Below, piece after piece: positions 1 through 6,714 of a stretch of DNA of 7,814 bases. Positions within the stretch are counted from its first letter, which is position 1. Each line of letters starts with the position of its first letter. The position numbers and the translations under genes are program-made. The DNA is from Victivallales bacterium. GTDB lineage: Bacteria; Verrucomicrobiota; Lentisphaeria; Oligosphaerales; Lenti-02. The notes beneath the pieces were generated by a model that made no database searches, was not told the origin of the DNA, and saw only the letters and a list, made by a program, of their open reading frames with translations. The DNA lies in contig JABGQJ010000356.1 of assembly GCA_018648945.1 (NCBI GenBank), positions 1 to 7,814 on the forward strand. The letters run 5' to 3'.

Positions 1-56
1 GGGAGACGAGTCTCCCCGGCGGGGTGCGGGGCTGGCCCCGTTTCCGGCCCGCACCC
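1..56. repeat. Inverted repeats at the left window edge, possible end of an upstream transcript
   Basis: Two inverted repeats lie next to each other. Bases 1-6 (GGGAGA) pair with 11-16 (TCTCCC) around a CGAG loop. Bases 22-30 (GGGTGCGGG) are perfectly complementary to 48-56 (CCCGCACCC) around a 17-base GC-rich loop; within it GGGGC at 28-32 could alternatively pair with GCCCC at 35-39. No T-tract follows either arm, so this is not a standard Rho-independent terminator. It may be a 3' structure of a gene lying left of the window or a structured leader. The pairing is seen directly; the role is a guess. Confidence 0.4.
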
Positions 57-123
57 GTGACTGAGGCATTGCCCGTTGCGTAGAGGGTGCCTTGCCGTGG
101 CGCGGTTCCTGGACTACGGTCAA

Positions 124-157
124 CCGTGCCGTGCGGATGTCGTGACACGTGGCACGG
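124..157. promoter_or_regulatory. Nested inverted repeat upstream of the secreted glycosidase-like gene, possible operator
   Basis: CCGTGCC at 124-130 is the exact reverse complement of GGCACGG at 151-157. Inside it lies the short perfect palindrome CGTG-A-CACG at 141-149, and GTGACACGTGGCAC at 142-155 is nearly palindromic around CACGTG at 146-151. The dyad ends 41 bases before the ATG at 199, a usual place for a transcription-factor operator or a leader hairpin. A weak sigma70-like pair, TTGCCG at 92-97 and TACGGT at 115-120 with 17-base spacing, sits just before it, which would put the dyad around or just after the transcription start. Sites of LacI- or GntR-type sugar regulators are often of this shape, but no particular regulator can be named. 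Confidence 0.3.
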
Positions 158-186
158 AGTGCTGTCGGCTTTGATTCTAGTCTTTG

Positions 187-192
187 TGGGAG
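187..192 (+). promoter_or_regulatory. Ribosome binding site deciding the start at 199
   Basis: TGGGAG at 187-192 is a purine-rich Shine-Dalgarno-like sequence separated by six bases (AACATA) from the ATG at 199. A TTG at 184 in the same frame would overlap this site and would add five residues before a perfectly ordinary signal peptide, so 199 is the better start. Confidence 0.65.
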
Positions 193-198
193 AACATA

Positions 199-3100
199 AT
201 GCGGACTTTCATTGTTGGTTTCGTCTGCCTCCTGGGCGGTCTTGCGTCGGCAGCCTCTCTGTTGCCGGATATCGGGACCTTGGTGGGGCCGGTTGGCGAC
301 GACTTCCCGCGCCACCTGCGGGCGGACGGGCGAACCGTCTACTCCATCAGCACGGAACCGGCGGCGGCCATGTCGGGGGTCAGGCTATCGGTTGAAGACG
401 ACGCAATCGTGGTGGATACCAGCGACGCGCCCCCGGCGTTGCGCAAGACCACTACGCGGATCGTGACTATCAGCCAAACTGAGTTTCCTGAAGCCTGCTA
501 TGCGTTGCGGGCCACCGTGCAGGGCCCCAAAGGCGCGGTCGCGACCTTGTATTTCGAGGGTACGACGCTGGCGGGGAAGCACTACTACAACTCAACGAAC
601 CAGCGGCTGACGGGCAAACGGCAGGAGATCACCCACTACTACTCACTGGCACCGAGACTCAAGTATCTGCATATGCGGCTGGATTACATCGGTCGCGGCG
701 AGTTCAGGATCTATGCGGCGGACCTCGCGCCAATAGCCATCCGGAGGAAGGACCCGGCGGTCGCCGCGGCCCGGGTCCCGCAGTTGCTGTTCCAGGCGGG
801 GTTCGACGGTACGGCAACGGCAACAGCCCAGGGAAATCCCGAGCCTTTGGCGAGTCGCGGCCTGGCATTCGGTCCGGGCGTCAAGGGGCAGGCCCTGAAG
901 AGCACGTTGGCTGCCGGAACCCTCCTGCAGTATGCCCTGCCCGGCAATCTGGTGCCGGAATGCGGCACGATTTCCTTGTGGTTCCGGCCGTCGTGGACGC
1001 GGCCCGCGGACGCGAAGGGCTTTCATCATCTGTTCGCCATGGAGCGCCCAAAGGGAAGTCGTCTGGGATCCGGTTCGGCTTTCCTGTGGTGCCATGACGA
1101 CGTGATCCGCGCCGATACCAGCGACCTGCGCGACAGCTACCAGCGCGTTCGCAGCGTCGAGCCCAGCCGCTGGCAACACATTGCCATGACCTGGGATGAG
1201 GACGGTGCGCGGGTCTACTACAACGGCCAGGCGGCCACGGCCATGCCGGGCGGAGACAAGTATTCGCCTCTGAGCACCCATGCTGACAAGCAGATCATCT
1301 TCCGGGATTCCCAACTCAAGACGTTCTTCATCGGCAACTTGAGAGGCGGCCAGCAATGCGAGGGGCTGATCGACGACGTACGGGTCTATTCCGCACCGCT
1401 CTCTTCCGAACAGGTGCTGGCGGTTGCCCGGGAGATCCGTTACTTCGATGTTGCGCCGTCCGACCGGTATTTCACGGCGAAGGGGGGGGCGAATGACCGC
1501 ACGATGCAGTTCACCATTACGCCCCGGCAACCGAATCCCATGCGGTTCACCTGGGAGGTCCTGGCCGCAGACGGCCGGGTCGTGGCGGCGAGCGAGAAGG
1601 CGATTGCGGTGCCGTCAGCCGTAGACAAGCCCATCGCGCAGACGCTCAGTCTGAAGGCACTGCTGCCCGGTCGCTACGAGATCAGGGTCACGGAGAGCAA
1701 GTGCAAGGCTAGCGCCCTGCAGGAGGAATCCGCGTCCTTCTGGATTTTCGACGCACGGAACCCGGAGACCTCACCGGGGGCGCAGCTGCGGACGGTACCA
1801 TTGGCCACGATCCGGCCGAATCTGGCGATGACGGCTGAACAGTTCCTGCACCTCGGACCGGTGCGACTGGGCAAACTGGACGGACGCGGCTACTTGGAGG
1901 CCGGCGACGCTGCAGGCAACCGGTTTGTGGTCCGGCTGGACCTGCCAGATGCCCAGGGCGTGTATCTGCTGGAGTGGGACTGTCCGGACGACAAGGTCCG
2001 GACGGTGGACATCCTGGCCCACAGCGCCCGTATCCAGAGCAGCGAATACGAACTGCAGACGGGCTACATCACGGGCGACGAGTACGCCAACAGCGGCCAG
2101 ATGCTGACGCAGAAATGCGTGTACTATGCCCGATCCACGGATGCCGCGCTGATCTTCACTACGGCGCGCGAGGGCGCCCCGGCGGCGGTGGCGGAGATTC
2201 GCGTGAGCAGAATCGTCGACGGGCTGCCGCCTCAGGGCGAGGTGACGGCGTCAACGGGCAGCGTTCCCCGGCGCGATATTGGCGTCTACTACGAAGATCC
2301 GGCACTGCTCTACGACTTTGGCTGCTATGCGAGCGCAATGCCAGGGTTGGAGACCATGCTCGACCGCCTGGCCGCCTACATGAAATACAGCGGGCAGAAC
2401 CTGCTGACCTATCCGCTGGTGTGGTATCAGGGCCGTATCGGTGACAAGTACAATCCCCGCAATCATCCGGAGGACTTCCTGCAGGCCGTCCTCACCCAGT
2501 TCGACCGGGATGGCCTGGGTTTCATGGCCTCGTTCAATCAGCACAACATCTACTTCCCGGACGTGGTGATCAACCAGGGACGGATCGACGGCGGCGAGCT
2601 GCACGACACGCCGATCTCGATCTGGAACACGGGGAAGCCCAATCCCGGCGGCTGGCACGGCACCTCGCCCAATTTCAACATCCTGCACCCGGGAGTCCAG
2701 GCGAACATTCTGGCCAACGTCGACCATTTCCTGGCGATCGGCGCGCCGCATCCGTCCTTCAAGGGCATCAACCTGCATCTCACCAAGCACTGCCTGGCCT
2801 GGTTCGGCAATCTGGAGGCCGGCTACAACGACTACGTCATCGACGCCTTTACGCGCGATACCGGTGTGGCGGTGCCTGTACCGCGGGATGATCCGATGCG
2901 CGGCAGGGCCTACTACGAGTGGCTGATGGCGAACGCGAGAGAGCAATGGATCGACTGGCGTTGCCGGGCGGTGGCCCAGTTCTACCTGCGCATCGCGGCC
3001 CGACTGCGGGCGGCCCGGCCTGACCTGCGGCTGAACCTGTGCAATTTCACTCCTATGGCCGACACCAAGAGTGACATCTTCCGGGCCGAGGATTTTGCCG

Positions 3101-3837
3101 AACAGGTCTATCGCGGTGCCGGCTTGGACCCGAAGCACCTAGTGCAGGACCCCAGTATCACGTGCGTACAGACCACCTATCCGGCGGACTACCGCTGGCG
3201 CCAAGGGCGCAAGACGGAGGCCCGCAACTTCGAGCATCTCCGCACCTTCGATCTCCTGCCCGGGACCTACAGTCTTCTGCGCGAGGCGCCCGCGCCTTGG
3301 TTGCACATGCACGACCGCTACTGGGAATCCGCCATGGGGAGGCAACGCGGCAAGGGCTGGGACGGCCCAGGGAAGGGCAAGATTGGCCAGTGGTTCCACG
3401 AACAGGGGTGGCGGGTGAGCACCCTGAATCCTGCGGGGTACCATGCCATGCGGCACTATGTGGCCCCCCTGCGCTTCAACGACTTGCTGGGCATCACCAA
3501 AGGTGGTTTCCTGGTCGGCACGCATGGCATGGAGCCGCACCTGGTGCCTTTTGCCAAGGCCTTCCGCGCCTTGCCCGCCCAACGTTTCCAGGATGTACAG
3601 GCAGGGACGGACACCCTCAAGGTCCGCCAGTTAGCCCTGGACGGCAAGACGTGGTTCTACGTGGTCAATACGGCGGCACGACCCGCGACGGCATCGTTGA
3701 CGCTTTCGCTGCCTGCGGCGGATCTCCTCGATGGCAAGGTCGTTCCGGCGGGGGCGTGGCACCTACCGTTGGCCCCCTACGAGTTCCGCTCCTTCCGGGC
3801 CGCTGGGTCACTGAAGATCGGCGCTGGCGAGAAGTAG
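199..3837 (+). CDS. Secreted multidomain glycoside-hydrolase-like protein with LamG domain and TIM-barrel
   Basis: This 1212-residue protein probably binds and attacks a polysaccharide outside the cytoplasm. It starts with a signal peptide (MRTF, a hydrophobic stretch, then a likely cut after LASA near residue 18-19). Residues 20-190 look like a beta-rich domain. Residues about 195-412 form a LamG/concanavalin-type domain: GTISLWF from 256, WQHIAMTWD from 325, FFIGN near 376-380 and LIDDVRVY from 390. Residues 414-520 look Ig-like, and 535-687 form a second beta-sandwich that could bind carbohydrate. From about 691 (IGVYYEDP) to 1110 there is a probable TIM-barrel; acidic candidates for catalysis are E873 in WFGNLEAGY, E907, E1029 and E1043. 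Residues 1139-1206, ending PYEFRSFR, match the small C-terminal beta-sandwich common in glycoside hydrolases. The GYNDYVIDAFTRDTG stretch after E873 recalls GH42/GH10-like barrels of planctomycete-type bacteria. I cannot place it in a numbered family. The dehydrogenase gene follows after 79 bases on the same strand. Confidence 0.75.
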   Translation: MRTFIVGFVCLLGGLASAASLLPDIGTLVGPVGDDFPRHLRADGRTVYSISTEPAAAMSGVRLSVEDDAIVVDTSDAPPALRKTTTRIVTISQTEFPEACYALRATVQGPKGAVATLYFEGTTLAGKHYYNSTNQRLTGKRQEITHYYSLAPRLKYLHMRLDYIGRGEFRIYAADLAPIAIRRKDPAVAAARVPQLLFQAGFDGTATATAQGNPEPLASRGLAFGPGVKGQALKSTLAAGTLLQYALPGNLVPECGTISLWFRPSWTRPADAKGFHHLFAMERPKGSRLGSGSAFLWCHDDVIRADTSDLRDSYQRVRSVEPSRWQHIAMTWDEDGARVYYNGQAATAMPGGDKYSPLSTHADKQIIFRDSQLKTFFIGNLRGGQQCEGLIDDVRVYSAPLSSEQVLAVAREIRYFDVAPSDRYFTAKGGANDRTMQFTITPRQPNPMRFTWEVLAADGRVVAASEKAIAVPSAVDKPIAQTLSLKALLPGRYEIRVTESKCKASALQEESASFWIFDARNPETSPGAQLRTVPLATIRPNLAMTAEQFLHLGPVRLGKLDGRGYLEAGDAAGNRFVVRLDLPDAQGVYLLEWDCPDDKVRTVDILAHSARIQSSEYELQTGYITGDEYANSGQMLTQKCVYYARSTDAALIFTTAREGAPAAVAEIRVSRIVDGLPPQGEVTASTGSVPRRDIGVYYEDPALLYDFGCYASAMPGLETMLDRLAAYMKYSGQNLLTYPLVWYQGRIGDKYNPRNHPEDFLQAVLTQFDRDGLGFMASFNQHNIYFPDVVINQGRIDGGELHDTPISIWNTGKPNPGGWHGTSPNFNILHPGVQANILANVDHFLAIGAPHPSFKGINLHLTKHCLAWFGNLEAGYNDYVIDAFTRDTGVAVPVPRDDPMRGRAYYEWLMANAREQWIDWRCRAVAQFYLRIAARLRAARPDLRLNLCNFTPMADTKSDIFRAEDFAEQVYRGAGLDPKHLVQDPSITCVQTTYPADYRWRQGRKTEARNFEHLRTFDLLPGTYSLLREAPAPWLHMHDRYWESAMGRQRGKGWDGPGKGKIGQWFHEQGWRVSTLNPAGYHAMRHYVAPLRFNDLLGITKGGFLVGTHGMEPHLVPFAKAFRALPAQRFQDVQAGTDTLKVRQLALDGKTWFYVVNTAARPATASLTLSLPAADLLDGKVVPAGAWHLPLAPYEFRSFRAAGSLKIGAGEK

Positions 3838-3887
3838 CGGGGGTGCGGCACCTTCGCGCAGTCACCCGCAGGTGAGCGAACCCCCCG
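3838..3887. repeat. Nested inverted repeats between the glycosidase-like and dehydrogenase genes
   Basis: CGGGGG at 3838-3843, directly after the stop codon, is complementary to CCCCCG at 3882-3887. Inside this pair TCACC at 3862-3866 and GGTGA at 3871-3875 form a five-pair stem around CGCA. No T-run follows, so a classical terminator is unlikely. A stem here could stabilise the upstream part of a two-gene message or moderate read-through. The pairing is visible; the function is inferred, and in DNA this rich in G and C short stems also arise by chance. Confidence 0.25.
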
Positions 3888-3901
3888 GAGCATTCACAGA
3901 C

Positions 3902-3907
3902 AAGGAG
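3902..3907 (+). promoter_or_regulatory. Ribosome binding site deciding the dehydrogenase start
   Basis: AAGGAG at 3902-3907 is a strong Shine-Dalgarno sequence nine bases before the ATG at 3917. It selects this ATG over the in-frame GTG at 3872, which has no comparable site and would add 15 residues before the Rossmann fold that are not typical of the family. Confidence 0.8.
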
Positions 3908-3916
3908 TGCAGACAG

Positions 3917-5092
3917 ATGTCATATCCTCGCAAGGTGAGAATGGGGCTCGTCGGCGGCGCTGGCGGCTTCATCGGGCAGGTCCACCGAATGGCCGCCGGG
4001 CTTGATGGCGAGATTGAGCTGGTTTGCGGCGCCTTCAGTTCGTCGCCCGAGAGATCTCGTGAGGCCGGCGCCGCGCTCTACCTGCCACCAGAGAGGGTCT
4101 ATGGGTCGTACCAGGAGATGCTGTTGCGGGAGAAGGGGCGTGACGATGGCATGGACTTCCTCTCCATCGTTACGCCCAACCATCTCCATGCGGAGATCGC
4201 GACCGCCGCCCTGCTCGCGGGGTTTCATGTGCTGTGCGAGAAGCCGATGACCACTAACCTGGCATCGGCCGAGCAATTGGTCCATACGGTTGCCGAGACA
4301 GGGAAGCACTTCTGCTTGATGCACAACTACAGCGGCTACCCCATGGTCAAGGAAGCCCGTGAGCGAATCCGGAACGGGTCGATCGGGGATATCCGGAAGG
4401 TCCTTGTCGAGTACCCGCAAGGCTGGCTCGCAGGGGATTTCGCGTCAGCGGGCGTCAAGCACCAGTCGTGGAAACTCGATCCCGAGCTCGCCGGCGGCAG
4501 TTGCTGCCTGGGAGACATCGGGACCCATGCGTTCCATTTGGCCGAATATGTGACCGGCCTCCAGGTCACGGAGCTGTGTGCCGACCTGAGCGTGTTCGTC
4601 GACTACAAGCCTCTTGAGGACGATGCCAATATCCTGCTCCACCTCAGCAATGGCGCCCGCGGAATCCTCTATGCCAGCCAGGTCTCGATCAATGATGAGA
4701 ACTCTCTCGCATTCAGGATATACGGGAGCAAAGGCGGCCTGGAATGGCATCAGGAAGAGCCAAACACCCTCATCGCAAAGTGGCCTGATCGTCCCCGGGA
4801 AGTGATCCGGACAGGCTCCGGCAACGCCTATCTCAGCGCGGCGGCCCTGGGCACCACCAGGATTCCGGCAGGACACCCCGAGGGATTCGTCGAAGCCTTT
4901 GCCAACATCTACTGGGAGTTAGCCAGAGCCGTGCGAGAGAGCGCCATGGAACCGACCACCAGGGCCGCGTACGACTTCCCGAGCGCAGTCGACGGACTGC
5001 GGGGAATTGTGTTTGTGAACGCCGCGTGGGAAAGCCAGCGCTCCACCGGACAGAAGTGGTTCCCCCTCCCTTGTCCGCCGCCAGTTCGGTAG
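3917..5092 (+). CDS. Gfo/Idh/MocA family NAD(P)-dependent oxidoreductase
   Basis: This 391-residue cytoplasmic enzyme most likely oxidises or reduces a hydroxyl of a sugar, sugar acid or cyclitol with NAD(P). The N-terminal Rossmann domain (residues 7-130) begins with GLVGGAGGFIG at 10-20, where glycines bind the dinucleotide. TPNHLHAEIA and the family signature E108-K109-P110 follow; K109 is the expected catalytic lysine. The C-terminal alpha/beta domain carries G199-D200-I-G-T-H204, matching the Asp and His that complete the Lys-Asp-His set in inositol-dehydrogenase-type members. The later stretch GHPEGFVEAFANIYWE (ORF near 4873-4920) is typical of a subgroup of about 380-400 residues that includes sugar dehydrogenases such as levoglucosan dehydrogenase-like enzymes. 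All key residues are present, so it should be active. The substrate cannot be read from sequence. It follows the secreted glycosidase-like gene, which suggests it processes a sugar released by that protein. Confidence 0.93.
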   Translation: MSYPRKVRMGLVGGAGGFIGQVHRMAAGLDGEIELVCGAFSSSPERSREAGAALYLPPERVYGSYQEMLLREKGRDDGMDFLSIVTPNHLHAEIATAALLAGFHVLCEKPMTTNLASAEQLVHTVAETGKHFCLMHNYSGYPMVKEARERIRNGSIGDIRKVLVEYPQGWLAGDFASAGVKHQSWKLDPELAGGSCCLGDIGTHAFHLAEYVTGLQVTELCADLSVFVDYKPLEDDANILLHLSNGARGILYASQVSINDENSLAFRIYGSKGGLEWHQEEPNTLIAKWPDRPREVIRTGSGNAYLSAAALGTTRIPAGHPEGFVEAFANIYWELARAVRESAMEPTTRAAYDFPSAVDGLRGIVFVNAAWESQRSTGQKWFPLPCPPPVR

Positions 5093-5228
5093 AGGAAATG
5101 GGCGATGGGACAAAGCACGAACGGGAGGTCCTGGCGCGGGGCCGGTCCAAGGGGTACCGTATCCATGTCGAGGGTCGGCGGAGACACCCAAACCCCCACC
5201 AGTCTGATGCTGGCAGCGCTCGTGCTTC

Positions 5229-6107
5229 GTGTGCCAGACCAGCATGTTTGGCCGGAGAGATCGTGTGCCTTGGAAACGGAACAAGAGTGGTCTAGCACGG
5301 GACTACCCCGACTTGGGGTTTCTTCCGCCTGGTCGGTCTGCATGGGACTGCACTCTGGCCTGCCTGGCGTATGGGATACGCATGGACATGCCGGGGGCCC
5401 CGCCAGATTTGAACGCATGGGCGACGCGACACGGCATCGTGGCCAGCGAGTCATACGCAGAGCTTGGCCGGTCGGCGCTCGTGCTCTGGCATGGGACAAG
5501 TCGGGAACGCGCCGACAGCATCGCTGAACATGGGCTCTTTCACAAGAAGGGCCTCTGGACCGCTCGGCACCCGAGTATCCCCCATTCGTTCTGCAGGATG
5601 CGGTCAGAACGGTTTGGAACCGAGGGCGCTGTCGTGTGCCTGGTATTGGATCGCGAGCAACTGGTCGAGGGAGCTGACTTCGAGGCGGAGAACGAGAACA
5701 TCGTCAGGTTCCACCATCGGCTTCCACCAAGTGCGGTTGAATACGTTCTCGTCCGGGAAGGAATCCGGTTCTCGGGTGCCAAGCGCGCCGCCTCGCCATG
5801 TCCCTGGCCCAAGGCCCGATTCAAGCACTCCTCCGGGCAGTGGGTGCCGCTGCAACAGCCGCCGGTCAGGTTCTCGGAGACCGAGTCGTTCTCGACGTTG
5901 TCCGAGTACCTGCGCCTGTGCATTCTAGAGCTCTTCGGGCAACTGAATGGTGTCGCCCCCCTCGAACTTCTCTCTGCCCTGCATAGTCTGGTGGAACCTC
6001 CGGATTGCCTTCGTCATGGCGAGATTCTCGAACTATTGGAATCCCTCTCTGTCCGAATACAGAAGGTGGCGAAATACAAGCTGTTCATGCCCAATCAGGA
6101 AGTCTAG
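5229..6107 (+). CDS. Putative ADP-ribosyltransferase-like protein (HGT-motif fold)
   Basis: I do not recognise this as a named protein. Numbering from the GTG at 5229 (292 residues), positions 85-182 look like an ADP-ribosyltransferase-type fold: LWHGTS at 86-91, with H88 as the expected NAD-binding His, is followed by a helix (RADSIAEHGL), then GLWTA at 108-112 where PARP-like enzymes have a GIYFA-like strand, and finally VEYVLV at 170-175, where E171 would be the catalytic Glu. The order and spacing fit the H-Y-E class of PARP, Tpt1/KptA and DarT-like folds, with Trp110 in place of the usual Tyr. Residues 220-285 look helical and unassigned. There is no signal peptide or membrane segment. 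The start is uncertain: no good Shine-Dalgarno site precedes the GTG at 5229 or ATG at 5244; ATG at 5382 has a weak TGGGA five bases upstream and keeps the whole ART-like region. Alternatives are an RNA 2'-phosphotransferase-like or a non-catalytic relative. Confidence 0.6.
   Translation: MCQTSMFGRRDRVPWKRNKSGLARDYPDLGFLPPGRSAWDCTLACLAYGIRMDMPGAPPDLNAWATRHGIVASESYAELGRSALVLWHGTSRERADSIAEHGLFHKKGLWTARHPSIPHSFCRMRSERFGTEGAVVCLVLDREQLVEGADFEAENENIVRFHHRLPPSAVEYVLVREGIRFSGAKRAASPCPWPKARFKHSSGQWVPLQQPPVRFSETESFSTLSEYLRLCILELFGQLNGVAPLELLSALHSLVEPPDCLRHGEILELLESLSVRIQKVAKYKLFMPNQEV
5270..5298 (+). promoter_or_regulatory. Weak sigma70-like promoter candidate for the ART-like gene
   Basis: TTGGAA at 5270-5275 and TAGCAC at 5293-5298 are separated by 17 bases and match the -35 and -10 consensus at four and three of six positions. 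If it is real, transcription would begin near 5305, inside the longest reading frame, which would favour a later start such as ATG 5382. Matches this weak are common by chance. Confidence 0.15.
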
Positions 6108-6159
6108 ACGCCGCCGCAATAGCGCCGCGACTGACTCCGGTCGCTCGAACCCGAGACAC

Positions 6160-6164
6160 AGGAG
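6160..6164 (+). promoter_or_regulatory. Ribosome binding site of the GyrI-like gene
   Basis: AGGAG at 6160-6164 lies six bases before the ATG at 6171, a near-ideal Shine-Dalgarno arrangement that fixes this start. It contrasts with the ART-like gene just upstream, which has no such site at its longest start. Confidence 0.75.
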
Positions 6165-6170
6165 CTAACC

Positions 6171-6632
6171 ATGCAGCCAGCTAGATTTGAAGAGCGTCCG
6201 GCGCTTCGATTGCTGGGGATCCAGCGCCGCCTCGACCCCCAGACGACCAACTGGGTCAAACTATGGCAGGATGAGTATGCGCCGCATCTGCCTGAGATTC
6301 AGGCCCGGAGCCGGGGTGAGACCTGCATGGGAGCGTACGTCTCTGGGGGAGATGACGGCCTGGTGGAGTTCCTGGCGGGACAGCCTGCCCAAGATGGGAT
6401 CGATGTGCCGCCGGGCTTGGTCGTGCGCGACCTGCCGGCAGCGACGTACGCCGTGTTCGAGTGCGCCATGGCAGATATTGGAGCTACCTGGCACGCCATC
6501 TACGGCGACTGGCTTCCAGCCTCAGATTACCTCACTGACGATGGCAAGGCCTGTTTCGAGGAGTTCGCGCCGGGGTGCCACGAGGGGAGGACTCCCGTGC
6601 GGATTCTCGTCCCCGTCATGCGACGAAGCTAG
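6171..6632 (+). CDS. GyrI-like small-molecule-binding domain protein (stand-alone AraC-effector-binding fold)
   Basis: This 153-residue protein is the length of a stand-alone GyrI-like domain, a pair of SHS2 modules that forms a pocket for small hydrophobic or cationic ligands. Visible signs are the first module with NWVKLWQDEYAPHL at 27-40 and MGAYVSG at 53-59, then the second module with GLVVRDLPAATYAVFEC at 82-98, WHAIYGDWLPASDY at 107-120, FEEF at 129-132 and the closing strand VRILVPV at 143-149. Relatives include the effector domains of AraC/MerR-type regulators (Rob, BmrR) and E. coli GyrI/SbmC, which shields DNA gyrase from toxins; some single-domain members hydrolyse cyclopropyl toxins. 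No DNA-binding domain is attached, so it is not a regulator on its own. The pocket acid could be E130 by analogy with FE motifs in relatives (inferred). It lies 63 bases after the ART-like gene on the same strand and is probably co-transcribed with it; the ligand is unknown. Confidence 0.85.
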   Translation: MQPARFEERPALRLLGIQRRLDPQTTNWVKLWQDEYAPHLPEIQARSRGETCMGAYVSGGDDGLVEFLAGQPAQDGIDVPPGLVVRDLPAATYAVFECAMADIGATWHAIYGDWLPASDYLTDDGKACFEEFAPGCHEGRTPVRILVPVMRRS

Positions 6633-6714
6633 CCCTCCGCCAATTCGCGCGCCGGATCGCCCAACTCGGACCAGCAGGTGCTGTAGACGCCGCGCCGATG
6701 CGGGACGGCCACCG

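Noticed and set aside
150..165. Sigma54-like promoter (TGGCACG followed by TGCTGT)
   Set aside because: The -24 element TGGCACG at 150-156 is good, but the GC of the -12 element lies two bases too close (eight instead of ten bases between GG and GC), and sigma54 requires strict spacing.
643..1530. Long minus-strand open frame opposite the secreted gene
   Set aside because: It lies wholly opposite the LamG and neighbouring domains of a well-supported gene, its translation has no recognisable motif, and such frames are common in GC-rich DNA.
1982..2003. Direct repeat of the palindrome GTCCGGAC, six bases apart
   Set aside because: It falls inside the coding sequence of a conserved-looking domain and is explained by codon choice in CPDDKVRTVD; no flanking repeats or regulatory context.
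2251..3138. Second long minus-strand open frame opposite the TIM-barrel region
   Set aside because: It is the antisense shadow of a convincing barrel-encoding sequence; the translation lacks any family pattern.
5105..5527. Small plus-strand gene overlapping the start of the ART-like gene
   Set aside because: No Shine-Dalgarno site, no recognisable motif, and it overlaps the HGT-motif region in another frame.
6633..6714. Bidirectional terminator between the convergent genes
   Set aside because: One would be expected here, but I find no stem of useful length followed by a T-run on either strand.
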